Positions 6,685-13,130 of a DNA stretch of 18,529 bases are shown in pieces. Every line of letters starts with the position of its first letter. Position 1 is the first letter of the stretch. Both the position numbers and the translations under genes were made by a program. Origin of the DNA: Chloroflexota bacterium (lineage in GTDB: Bacteria; Chloroflexota; Dehalococcoidia; Lucifugimonadales; CATQGZ01); assembly GCA_027624995.1 (NCBI GenBank), contig JAQBTI010000013.1, positions 1-18,529 on the forward strand, read 5' to 3'. Below the pieces are notes generated by a model. That model made no database searches and had not been told where the DNA came from. It saw only the letters and a program-made list of their open reading frames with translations.

Positions 6685-6753
6685 GTGGATCCTCGACCGC
6701 ATACACGTCGGAGCTACTACCCTTATTTTGCTGGTGCAATAGCGCGCCGGTGA
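6685..6753 (+). CDS. Putative Tyr/Phe-rich attenuation leader peptide upstream of DAHP synthase
   Basis: A 22-codon frame from GTG 6685 to TGA 6751-6753 reads (M)DPRPHTRRSYYPYFAGAIARR. Four aromatic codons fall within five (Tyr-Tyr-Pro-Tyr-Phe, 6715-6729), directly upstream of a gene for the first step of aromatic amino acid synthesis. The predicted transcription start (about 6682) is only three bases before the GTG and there is no Shine-Dalgarno, so translation would be essentially leaderless. The stop codon lies inside a stretch (CGGTGAAGTC, 6748-6757) that can pair imperfectly with the 5' arm of the downstream hairpin. Ribosome stalling on scarce Tyr-tRNA or Phe-tRNA is the inferred sensing step. 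Confidence 0.6.
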   Translation: MDPRPHTRRSYYPYFAGAIARR

Positions 6754-6807
6754 AGTCTTGATGCTCCAGACCGCAACGTAGACCGACCAGATAGCAGGAA
6801 CATTCGA

Positions 6808-6836
6808 GACCCCAACCGGCAGCGGTTGGGGTCTTT
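6808..6836 (+). terminator. Attenuator hairpin in the DAHP synthase leader
   Basis: GACCCCAACCG (6808-6818) and CGGTTGGGGTC (6823-6833) form a perfect 11-bp stem with a GCAG loop, followed by only three T's. It lies between the leader peptide and the Shine-Dalgarno GGAGGGA (6841-6847). With the short T run it may be a modest terminator, or it may act by transcriptional pausing. The 5' arm can instead pair with 6748-6757, giving an antiterminator candidate. Confidence 0.6.
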
Positions 6837-6853
6837 GCGTGGAGGGAAGAAAC

Positions 6854-7909
6854 ATGGTCAGAACCGAGAAGTCCGAGCTTCACAACGTTCGCGTTGAGAG
6901 CATCACACCGCTCGATCCGCCGTCGGAGTACTGGAGGAGGTTCCCGTCGAGCGACGCGATCAAGCAGCAGGTAGCCGGGCATCGCCGCCAGGTCGAGGAC
7001 ATCCTGGATGGCCGTGACGAGCGGATGCTGTTGATCGTAGGCCCGTGTTCGATCCACGACCCCGAAGTCGGCCTCGAATACGCAAAACGCCTCTCGGTCC
7101 TTGCCAAGGATGTCGAGGACCGGATACTCGTGGCGATGCGAGTCTACTTCGAAAAGCCGCGGACGACCGTCGGCTGGAAGGGCTACATCAACGACCCCCA
7201 CCTGAACGGGACCTACGACGTAAAGGAAGGCATGGCTAGGGCCCGGCAGTTTCTCATAGAGGTATGCGAGACAGGACTACCGACGGCTACGGAGTTCCTC
7301 GAGCCCTTCGCCCCTCAGTATTTCGGTGACCTCGTCACGTGGGGCGCCATAGGAGCCAGGACGACCGAGAGCCAGACTCATCGCCTGATGGCCAGCGGCC
7401 TCAGCATGCCGATAGGGTTCAAGAACGGCACCGGCGGGACTGTGGAGATCGCAGTGGACGGCATCATGGCGGCGCGGGCGGAGCACGTATTTCTAGGCAT
7501 TGATGACGACGGTGTAGCGTCCGTCGTCAGGACCAAGGGCAATCCAGCGGGCCACCTGATCCTGCGGGGCGGAAAGACCGGCCCTAACTACGATGCTAAG
7601 TCGGTCGCTGCGGCGCAGAAGATGCTCCAGGACCGCGGCCTCGAGCCCAACCTCATCGTCGACTGCTCGCACGGAAACTCGAATAAAGACCACAAGCGGC
7701 AAAAGACCGTCTTCAATGAATTGATCGAGCGTAGGGCCGCGAACAAGGGCCTCGTGGGCTTGATGCTGGAGAGCAACCTGAACGAAGGCAGTCAGACCCT
7801 GGGCGAGCCTTCCGAGTTGGAGTACGGAGTCTCCATCACAGACGCCTGCATCGGCTGGGACGAGACGGACGAACTGGTCCGCTCCGCCTACGGGAAACTG
7901 GGAGCGTAG
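6854..7909 (+). CDS. aroG: 3-deoxy-7-phosphoheptulonate (DAHP) synthase, class I
   Basis: Condenses phosphoenolpyruvate with erythrose-4-phosphate, the first step of the shikimate pathway, in the cytosol. The product is 351 residues, the usual length of the E. coli AroF/G/H type. Seen: LLIVGPCSIHD at 59-69 with metal ligand C65; EKPRTTVGWKG at 100-110; the long TATEFLEPFAPQYFGDLVTWGAIGARTTESQ stretch (active-site Glu and Arg); GFKNGTGG; and the late metal-binding DCSHGN segment. ATG 6854 is chosen because GGAGGGA lies six bases upstream. The in-frame GTG 6839 would precede that site. Upstream are a promoter, a Tyr/Phe leader peptide and a hairpin, so expression is probably tuned to aromatic amino acid supply. 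No other aro gene is adjacent. Which amino acid feeds back on the enzyme cannot be read with confidence, so aroG versus aroF or aroH is nominal. Confidence 0.93.
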   Translation: MVRTEKSELHNVRVESITPLDPPSEYWRRFPSSDAIKQQVAGHRRQVEDILDGRDERMLLIVGPCSIHDPEVGLEYAKRLSVLAKDVEDRILVAMRVYFEKPRTTVGWKGYINDPHLNGTYDVKEGMARARQFLIEVCETGLPTATEFLEPFAPQYFGDLVTWGAIGARTTESQTHRLMASGLSMPIGFKNGTGGTVEIAVDGIMAARAEHVFLGIDDDGVASVVRTKGNPAGHLILRGGKTGPNYDAKSVAAAQKMLQDRGLEPNLIVDCSHGNSNKDHKRQKTVFNELIERRAANKGLVGLMLESNLNEGSQTLGEPSELEYGVSITDACIGWDETDELVRSAYGKLGA

Positions 7910-7982
7910 AGCATCGTCGACCGACGCTCGGCACGTCACGCGCCTGTGCTATCCTTGGAGTAACCCTACCCTGTTGGACCGA

Positions 7983-8573
7983 ATGACCGAAGCTCCCGAC
8001 TCACAGATACCCGTTCCGCAGGCCGCGGTCGCTCGGCCGCGCCGGATGTGGTTCGCCGATCTGGTGTTGTTGCTGACCGCCGGCGCGGCGTTCGGTCTAG
8101 ACCAACTCTCGAAGTACGCTGTCAGCAATAGTCTGGACCTTGGAGAGGCGTGGCCCGCCCACTCCTTCTTCCGCCTCAAACACGCCACTAACAGCGGTTC
8201 AGCATTCGGGCTATTCCCTAACCAGACGATGCTGCTAATCGTGGCATCGGTCTTCGCCATCGGCTTCCTGGTCTACTTTTACAGAACGCACGCCATGCCC
8301 AGGCGGCTCTTGAGGTTCGCAATCGGCCTCCAGCTTGGAGGGGCGTTCGGTAATCTGTTCGATCGCGTCCGCGACGGCGCCGTTGTAGACTTCATCGACG
8401 TCGGCCCGTGGCCGATCTTCAACCTAGCCGACTCATCTATCGTGGTCGGCATGGCCATCCTCATCGGTGTCCTGGTTCTTGCCGACGAGGGAACCGAGAA
8501 GGAACCTGAACATCCGCCCGGTTCCGGCGAGCGCGACGAGCCTAGTGGTCCAGACGCTCTGGTTCACGGCTGA
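7983..8573 (+). CDS. lspA: Lipoprotein signal peptidase (signal peptidase II)
   Basis: Membrane aspartyl protease that removes signal peptides from prolipoproteins after lipidation. The product is 196 residues with four hydrophobic spans. Motifs: FGLDQLSKYAV at about 37-47, HATNSGSAFG at 67-76, and GNLFDRV..GAVVDFIDV then FNLADSSI, containing the catalytic pair D136 and D150. A basic N-terminal extension (about 20 residues) and an acidic, Pro-rich C-terminal tail of about 30 residues are additions to the core. ATG 7983 is preferred. TTG 7974 is in frame three codons earlier and neither has a well-placed Shine-Dalgarno. The 3' end overlaps the following pseudouridine synthase gene, the common lspA-rluD arrangement, so the two are probably co-transcribed. 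One likely client, a lipoprotein, is encoded near 17122. Confidence 0.93.
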   Translation: MTEAPDSQIPVPQAAVARPRRMWFADLVLLLTAGAAFGLDQLSKYAVSNSLDLGEAWPAHSFFRLKHATNSGSAFGLFPNQTMLLIVASVFAIGFLVYFYRTHAMPRRLLRFAIGLQLGGAFGNLFDRVRDGAVVDFIDVGPWPIFNLADSSIVVGMAILIGVLVLADEGTEKEPEHPPGSGERDEPSGPDALVHG

Positions 8574-9441
8574 CGACTCCGGACAGCGGCTCGACCAGTT
8601 CCTGGCCGCGCGCTGCATCGACCTGTCCCGTTCACAGCTTCAGCGGCTCATCGCCGATGGGCATGTCACGCTAGACGGCAGTCCCGTCGTTGCGGCGACG
8701 AAGGCCCGGCCTGGCCAGCGCATTTCCCTAACAGTCCCCGACCCGGTAGAGAGCAACCTCATCCCCGAGGACATTCCGCTAAGCGTGGTCCATGAGGACT
8801 CGGACCTGCTGGTCGTGGACAAACCAGCAGGGATGACCGTCCATCCCGGGCCCGGCCACCGGTCCGGGACTCTCGCAAACGCAGTGCTTGCCCGCTGTCC
8901 CGACCTCCATGGCATCGGAGGGACCCTCAGGCCGGGAATAGTCCATCGCCTCGACAAGAACACGTCCGGGTTGATCGTGGTAGCAAAAAACCAGAAGGCC
9001 CACACTCGGCTGTCGTTCCAGCTCAAACAGCGGCGATTCAAGAAGGTCTACGTCGCGCTACTCCGCGGACGTCTTTCTCCCGCAGAGGCCATTATCGAGG
9101 CGCCGATTGGGCGGGACCCGCGGGACCGCAAGCGAATGGCCGTGGTCGCCACCGGACGGGAGGCCATTACCCGTTACATCGTCCTGGAGTACCTCGCCGG
9201 CTATAGTCTGGTGGAGGTGACGCCCACCACCGGCCGCACTCACCAGATCAGGGTGCACCTGTCGTCGCTCGGACACCCATTGGTTGGAGACTCGGTCTAC
9301 GGGCAAGCGCACACCGGACTCGACAGGCACTTCCTGCATGCCAAGATACTGGGTTTCGAGCACCCTTCCACAGGCGCAACCGTCGAGTTTCGGGCAGAGC
9401 TGCCGTCGGAGCTGCGCCGGTTCCTGAAAGAGCTGGCTTAG
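8545..9441 (+). CDS. rluD: RluA-family 23S rRNA pseudouridine synthase (RluD-like)
   Basis: Isomerises specific uridines of large-subunit rRNA to pseudouridine. The product is 298 residues, the usual RluC/RluD length. An S4 RNA-binding domain covers about 13-65 (RLDQFLAAR..SRSQLQRLIADGHVTLDG). The catalytic domain follows, with the signature GIVHRLDKNTSGLIVVAK and catalytic D137, then GRTHQIRVHLSSLGHPLVGD. GTG 8545 is chosen because it places the start just before the S4 domain and overlaps lspA by 29 bases. The frame is open back to 8467, but that would overlap lspA by over 100 bases with residues of no recognisable type. Which uridines are modified cannot be read from the sequence, so the rluD symbol is nominal within the RluA family. 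Confidence 0.9.
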   Translation: MVQTLWFTADDSGQRLDQFLAARCIDLSRSQLQRLIADGHVTLDGSPVVAATKARPGQRISLTVPDPVESNLIPEDIPLSVVHEDSDLLVVDKPAGMTVHPGPGHRSGTLANAVLARCPDLHGIGGTLRPGIVHRLDKNTSGLIVVAKNQKAHTRLSFQLKQRRFKKVYVALLRGRLSPAEAIIEAPIGRDPRDRKRMAVVATGREAITRYIVLEYLAGYSLVEVTPTTGRTHQIRVHLSSLGHPLVGDSVYGQAHTGLDRHFLHAKILGFEHPSTGATVEFRAELPSELRRFLKELA

Positions 9442-9487
9442 GTCCTGCACCGGCCCGGCGGCAGGCCAAGTGGATGTCACCGCACGT

Positions 9488-10234
9488 CTAATCGAGCAGA
9501 AGCAGCGCGTATATCATCCCACCGCCGGTCACCATCACAGCAACCTGAGAGAGTGAGCTTATGACCCCTGTCTCACGATGGAGCTCCGGTATCAGGTCCG
9601 AGCCCGCGATGTAGATGAAGCCCCCGGCCGCCAGGGGCAGCATGAAGAGCGTATAGTCGGTCACGTTCGGACCGATCACCAACGAGACCACCACTCCCAG
9701 AATTGCAAGACTGGCCGAAAGGAAATTCATCATCAGCGCCCGCTTGGGCGTAAATCCAGCGTTCACCAGGATGGCGAAGTCGCCCTGCTCCTGGGGAATC
9801 TCGTGCAGGGCCACGGCAATGGTGGTGGCGACTCCGGCGGGGACGCTGGCGAGGTATGCGGCTCCGATGATGAGTCCGTCCAGGAAGTTGTGCACAGCGT
9901 CCGAAACGAGGTTGACGTAGGCCACTGGGTGGATAGGGTTGACGACTTGTGCCCGGTGCTCGTGGTGCCAGTGGAGGTAGCGCTCCAGCAAGAAGAAGAC
10001 CATGACGCCAATTAGCGCATAGAGGGACGTCAGTGGCGGGGAGGTCGACCGCTCGAACGCCTCTGGAAGCAGGTGTACGAAAGCGTCGGTGAACAACCCG
10101 CCGACGGCCATGGAGATCAGTAGAGGGATCACCCTCTCCAGCTTCTTCACGCCGAGCATAAGGGTCACCACGCCGATCAGGGAAATGAGGCTGACCAGCA
10201 ACGCGCTACTTAGAGAGTAGACCCACTCAGTCAA
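9488..10234 (-). CDS. ZIP-family metal transporter
   Basis: Eight-span membrane carrier for divalent metals, most likely zinc import. The product is 248 residues, normal for bacterial ZIP proteins. The metal-binding core is clear: DAVHNFLDG in span 4 (H115, N116, D119) and ALHEIPQEQGDFAIL in span 5 (H144, E145, E149). A His-rich cytosolic loop (RYLHWHHEHR, 86-95) precedes span 4. The start is TTG 10234, supported by GGGAGG five bases upstream. No ATG gives a full first span. It lies 89 bases downstream of the Fur/Zur-family gene on the same strand, with a perfect palindrome between them, suggesting zinc-dependent repression by that neighbour. Metal specificity (Zn, Fe or Mn) is inferred, not shown. 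Confidence 0.88.
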   Translation of the reverse strand: MTEWVYSLSSALLVSLISLIGVVTLMLGVKKLERVIPLLISMAVGGLFTDAFVHLLPEAFERSTSPPLTSLYALIGVMVFFLLERYLHWHHEHRAQVVNPIHPVAYVNLVSDAVHNFLDGLIIGAAYLASVPAGVATTIAVALHEIPQEQGDFAILVNAGFTPKRALMMNFLSASLAILGVVVSLVIGPNVTDYTLFMLPLAAGGFIYIAGSDLIPELHRETGVISSLSQVAVMVTGGGMIYALLLLD

Positions 10235-10261
10235 TGTGACCTCCCTTTGGCCGTGTTCCCA

Positions 10262-10284
10262 CTATTGAGATAAAGTCTCAATAG
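10262..10284. promoter_or_regulatory. Fur/Zur-like operator palindrome upstream of the ZIP gene
   Basis: CTATTGAGA (10262-10270) and TCTCAATAG (10276-10284) are perfect 9-bp inverted arms around TAAAG, 23 bp in all. This length and AT-rich edge pattern fit a Fur-family dimer site. It lies 28 bases upstream of the ZIP start codon, where a promoter is expected. TTGGAA and TTTATC on the minus strand are a weak promoter pair around it. Confidence 0.65.
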
Positions 10285-10323
10285 ACTACAATTCCAAAAC
10301 TCGATGTCCTAATTGGCTGGTCT

Positions 10324-10767
10324 CTAGGAGTTGCCCCGCCCGAGACAGTCTTCGCAGACTATATAAAACTCCATGCGGTGGCCGACTATCTCTCCGGATA
10401 TGTCGTCCCCGATGGTCCGCATCATGCGTTCGACGGTAGCGTCGCGGAACTCACCGACTGTTCCGCATCTCACGCACAGTGTGTGGTGGTGATGCTCGAC
10501 GCGCGATAGGCTGTACATGGGCGCTCCGTCCGGCAGCGTGACTTTGCAGACTACGCCCGCCTCCAGGAGCAGCTTCAAAGTGCGATATACCGTGGCTCGG
10601 CCCACACCCGAGAGTTCAGCGCAGACCTCCTCAGCGCTGAATCCCTCTTCCTTGGTATCGATAAGCCCGATCACACTGCGCCTCGGTTCGGTGACGCGAT
10701 AACCGCGGTCTTCCAGTAAGGCAAGGGAATCCGGCCTGGCCGTTCGAGACTCGGTAATGAGACTCAC
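10324..10767 (-). CDS. Fur-family metal-responsive repressor (Zur-like)
   Basis: Cytosolic DNA-binding repressor that uses a metal as corepressor. The product is 147 residues, typical for the family. The winged helix occupies about 12-85, with the recognition helix in GVGRATVYRTLKLLLEAG. The metal-binding/dimer half contains HHHH (92-95), C98/C101 and C138/C141, the two CxxC pairs of the structural zinc site. The neighbour is a ZIP transporter downstream on the same strand, so Zur is the more likely subtype than Fur or PerR, but sequence alone does not settle it. The start is GTG 10767. A promoter lies about 50 bases upstream, and AAGGA precedes the GTG at a somewhat long spacing. Confidence 0.85.
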   Translation of the reverse strand: MSLITESRTARPDSLALLEDRGYRVTEPRRSVIGLIDTKEEGFSAEEVCAELSGVGRATVYRTLKLLLEAGVVCKVTLPDGAPMYSLSRVEHHHHTLCVRCGTVGEFRDATVERMMRTIGDDISGEIVGHRMEFYIVCEDCLGRGNS

Positions 10768-10814
10768 TATCAGTTATGTCCTTGCCGAGATGTCAGGCTG
10801 GGGCGCCGGAGAGA

Positions 10815-10846
10815 GATACGGTATCAGTTACCCCGATAAGCGTCAA
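10815..10846 (-). promoter_or_regulatory. Promoter of the Fur-family gene
   Basis: On the minus strand TTGACG (10846-10841), a 17-base spacer and TACCGT (10823-10818) match exactly the hexamers and spacing of the ino1 promoter. A perfect palindrome GATAC-G-GTATC (10815-10825) overlaps the -10. Predicted +1 is near 10811, giving a leader of about 44 bases. Confidence 0.5.
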
Positions 10847-10916
10847 TCTGCAGCCCAGGTGGAAATCCATCTCCCCTGCGCTACCAAGCAGCCACGCCGT
10901 AACGTGAAGCACCACG

Positions 10917-10925
10917 TGCTAGAAT
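10917..10925 (+). promoter_or_regulatory. Extended -10 promoter of gltX
   Basis: TG-C-TAGAAT (10917-10925) is an extended -10 element that would start transcription near 10932, about 20 bases before ATG 10952. A -35 is not evident, as is usual for extended -10 promoters. Confidence 0.4.
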
Positions 10926-10951
10926 GCCATCGGAGGTCTCCTTCAAAACCA

Positions 10952-12412
10952 ATGGCAAACTCAGTCAGGCTCAGGTTCGCTCCCAGCCCGACCGGCGACC
11001 CTCATGTCGGTAACATCCGCACAGCCGTGTTCAACTGGCTCTTCGCCCGCCATCACGGCGGATCCTTTGCCATCCGAATAGAAGACACGGATCAGGCGCG
11101 GGAGGTAGCGGGGGCGACGGAAGCGCTTCTGGAGTCGCTCCGATGGCTCGGACTGGACTGGGACGAAGGACCCGACATTGGCGGTCCGTTCGGTCCGTAC
11201 CTGCAGTCGCAGAGGCTCGACGGCTATCGCGATGCGGCCTCTCGTCTCCTCGAAACTGGGTCCGCATACTACTGCTACTGCTCATCCAAGCGCCTGGCAG
11301 AGCTCCGCGAGAAGCAGGCGAGGCTAAAGATGGACCCGGGCTACGACCGACAATGCCGCGATATGACGGCGGCCGAGCAAATCGAGTGGGCCAAGGGCCG
11401 GGCAACGCCGGCCGTCCGCTTCAAAATGCCGATGGATGGTTCGACCACCGTCGACGACCTTATCCGAGGCCGAGTGACCTTCGAGAACCGACTGCTGGAC
11501 GACTTTGTAATACTCAAATCCGACGGCTTCCCGACCTACCATCTGGCCAACGTCGTGGACGACCACACAATGAAGATATCTCACGTCATGCGGGCGGAGG
11601 AATGGCTCTCCAGCATTCCTCGTCACCTGCAGCTCTATGAGGCATTGGGCATGGAGCCTCCGCGGTTCGCTCACCTCCCGATGATTCTTGCTGAGGACAA
11701 GTCCAAACTCAGCAAGCGCCACGGAGCGGCCGCCCTATTGGAGTACAGGAGCTCCGGGTTCCTACCTGACGCCATGGTCAACTTCCTTGCCCTGCTGAGC
11801 TGGTCGCTCGACGACAAGACCGAGATCATGTCGCGAGAGGAGCTCGTACGGCACTTCTCGATAGAACGAGTGGCCAAGGCGGGTGCAATCTTCAACCAGG
11901 AAAAGCTCCTCTGGTTCAATGGGCAGTACCTCCGGAAGATGGTCGACAAAGACCTGGCCGAAACGCTGCTGGCTTACTGGCGCGCGTATCCGCCGCCCGA
12001 GATACCCGATCTGCCAGAACGGGACTACCTGCTCCGCATCGTCCCGTTGATACGCGATCGCATCAAGACGATGAGCGACGCCGCGCCCCTGGTCACATTC
12101 TTCTTCAGAGACACGATTGACTACGAGACCGAAGAGCTCGTCCAGAAGGGCATGGATCGTCAAAGCACGAAAGTGGCCCTTGAGAGAGCCTTGGACGTGT
12201 TGACTCAGATCGAGTCTTTCGACGCCGCCGCGACCGAGGCTGGAGTGAGGCCGCTCGCCGCGGAACTGAACATCAAGGCGGGACAGCTCTTCGGCTCGAT
12301 TCGAGTCGCGACAACCGGGCTCCGGGTCGCGCCTCCGCTGTTCGAGTCGCTCGAAATACTCGGCCGCGAGCGGTCGTTGGGGTCAATCAAGAGTGCTTTA
12401 GAGCGGCTGTAA
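10952..12412 (+). CDS. gltX: Glutamyl-tRNA synthetase
   Basis: Class I aminoacyl-tRNA synthetase that charges tRNA-Glu. The product is 486 residues. Seen: the HIGH-type signature FAPSPTGDPHVGN at 9-21, IRIEDTD in the Rossmann half, and the KMSKS-type loop DKSKLSKRHG at about 249-258, followed by the FLPDAMVNFLALLSWS stretch of the family. The C-terminal helical anticodon-binding domain is complete. ATG 10952 is chosen because MANSVRLRFAPSPTG is the usual start. The frame is open far upstream, but those 65 residues are low-quality coding. GGAGG lies 15 bases before the ATG, which is rather distant. The gene is divergent from the Fur-family gene and is followed by yqeY. Whether it also charges tRNA-Gln (with GatCAB) cannot be told here. 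Confidence 0.95.
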   Translation: MANSVRLRFAPSPTGDPHVGNIRTAVFNWLFARHHGGSFAIRIEDTDQAREVAGATEALLESLRWLGLDWDEGPDIGGPFGPYLQSQRLDGYRDAASRLLETGSAYYCYCSSKRLAELREKQARLKMDPGYDRQCRDMTAAEQIEWAKGRATPAVRFKMPMDGSTTVDDLIRGRVTFENRLLDDFVILKSDGFPTYHLANVVDDHTMKISHVMRAEEWLSSIPRHLQLYEALGMEPPRFAHLPMILAEDKSKLSKRHGAAALLEYRSSGFLPDAMVNFLALLSWSLDDKTEIMSREELVRHFSIERVAKAGAIFNQEKLLWFNGQYLRKMVDKDLAETLLAYWRAYPPPEIPDLPERDYLLRIVPLIRDRIKTMSDAAPLVTFFFRDTIDYETEELVQKGMDRQSTKVALERALDVLTQIESFDAAATEAGVRPLAAELNIKAGQLFGSIRVATTGLRVAPPLFESLEILGRERSLGSIKSALERL

Positions 12413-12419
12413 GGGCTCC

Positions 12420-12449
12420 TTGACTAGCCGTCACGGCGCTAAATATACT
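12420..12449 (+). promoter_or_regulatory. Promoter of the yqeY-like gene
   Basis: TTGACT (12420-12425), an 18-base spacer and TATACT (12444-12449) predict +1 near 12456 and a leader of about 40 bases. Confidence 0.5.
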
Positions 12450-12496
12450 CCGGAGGCACGACTCGGGTTTGAAAACCGCCCCTGCTACGAGGCCAC

Positions 12497-12952
12497 ATGA
12501 CCGTTAAAGAGACCCTGGACATAGACCTGAAGGACGCCATGCGCCAGAAGGACGCTATCCGGCGTACCGTAATCCGCACGCTGCGCTCCGAGATCCACAA
12601 CCAGGAGATTGAAGACCACAAGGAGCTGGATGACGATGGGGCCATCCGCGTGCTGGCAAAACAGGCCCAGCAGCGGCGAGACTCCATCGAGGCGTTCGGG
12701 CTGGCCGAGCGCGACGACCTTGTCCAAAGGGAGAAGGCGGAGCTGGCCATCATCCTGGGGTACCTTCCGGAGCAGCTCACGTCCGACGAGGTGACCGAGA
12801 TCGTGCGCGCCTCGATCGAACAGGTGGGCGCCGCGGGGCCTGAAGACATGGGCAAGGTCATGGGGGCCGTCATGCCCCAGATACGCGGACGGGCAGAGGG
12901 CCGCGAGGTCAACCGAATCGCCTCCGAGATGCTCAAGGGCATGGGGGAATAA
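12497..12952 (+). CDS. yqeY: GatB/YqeY-domain protein
   Basis: Small cytosolic protein of 151 residues, the whole length of the stand-alone YqeY family, which matches the helical tail domain of the GatB amidotransferase subunit. Typical features are the N-terminal LKDAMRQKDAIRRTVIRTLRSEI helix, QAQQRRDSIEAF in the middle, and ILGYLPEQLTSDE followed by the GKVMGAVMPQIRGRAEGREVN region. The tail domain of GatB binds tRNA, but the role of isolated YqeY is not settled. ATG 12497 has GAGG four bases upstream. The position after gltX is consistent with a tRNA-charging connection, though its own promoter lies in between. Confidence 0.9.
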   Translation: MTVKETLDIDLKDAMRQKDAIRRTVIRTLRSEIHNQEIEDHKELDDDGAIRVLAKQAQQRRDSIEAFGLAERDDLVQREKAELAIILGYLPEQLTSDEVTEIVRASIEQVGAAGPEDMGKVMGAVMPQIRGRAEGREVNRIASEMLKGMGE

Positions 12953-12960
12953 GAGGTAAT

Positions 12961-13066
12961 GTCATCCCGAGGAGCGTGGCGACGAGGGATTTAAGGCCGC
13001 CGTCCATAGGCGACGGCCGAGATGCGCAGCTACCGTCTTAGATTCTTCGCTGCCGCTCAGAATGAC
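12961..13066. repeat. MITE-like palindromic repeat with imperfect terminal inverted repeats
   Basis: The left end begins GTCATCCCGAGGAGCG. The right end, read on the opposite strand, begins GTCATTCTGAGCGGCAGCG and continues toward GAATCT, matching the left end imperfectly. The 106-bp unit also holds an inner GC hairpin around 12995-13018 (GGCCG..CGTC with GACGGCC). It has no coding capacity. The end sequence resembles dispersed repeats I recall from bacterial genomes of several phyla, including Chloroflexota. Copy number cannot be judged from one window. Confidence 0.6.
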
Positions 13067-13081
13067 AGACATAGAACCGTC

Positions 13082-13106
13082 GTAGTGGTTCGCGAACCGC
13101 CACTAC
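13082..13106. repeat. Inverted repeat upstream of purQ
   Basis: GTAGTGG (13082-13088) and CCACTAC (13100-13106) are perfect arms, and the inside holds the palindrome GGTTCGCGAACC. It lies 25 bases before the purQ start, so it may be an operator or a leader hairpin. Confidence 0.45.
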
Positions 13107-13130
13107 ACAGAAGGACCGCCGCACGACTTT

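Noticed and set aside
6559..6753. 64-codon plus-strand frame ending at the leader peptide stop
   Set aside because: Its upstream half overlaps the divergent RHH-like gene and lies before the predicted transcription start; only the part from GTG 6685 is supported.
9444..9465. CCTGC..GCAGG hairpin between the convergent rluD-like and ZIP genes
   Set aside because: The stem is short and no T tract follows on either strand, so terminator function is not supported.
10757..10951. Upstream extension of the gltX frame
   Set aside because: The 65 extra residues would cover the Fur-family promoter and the gltX extended -10, and they resemble no synthetase N-terminus.
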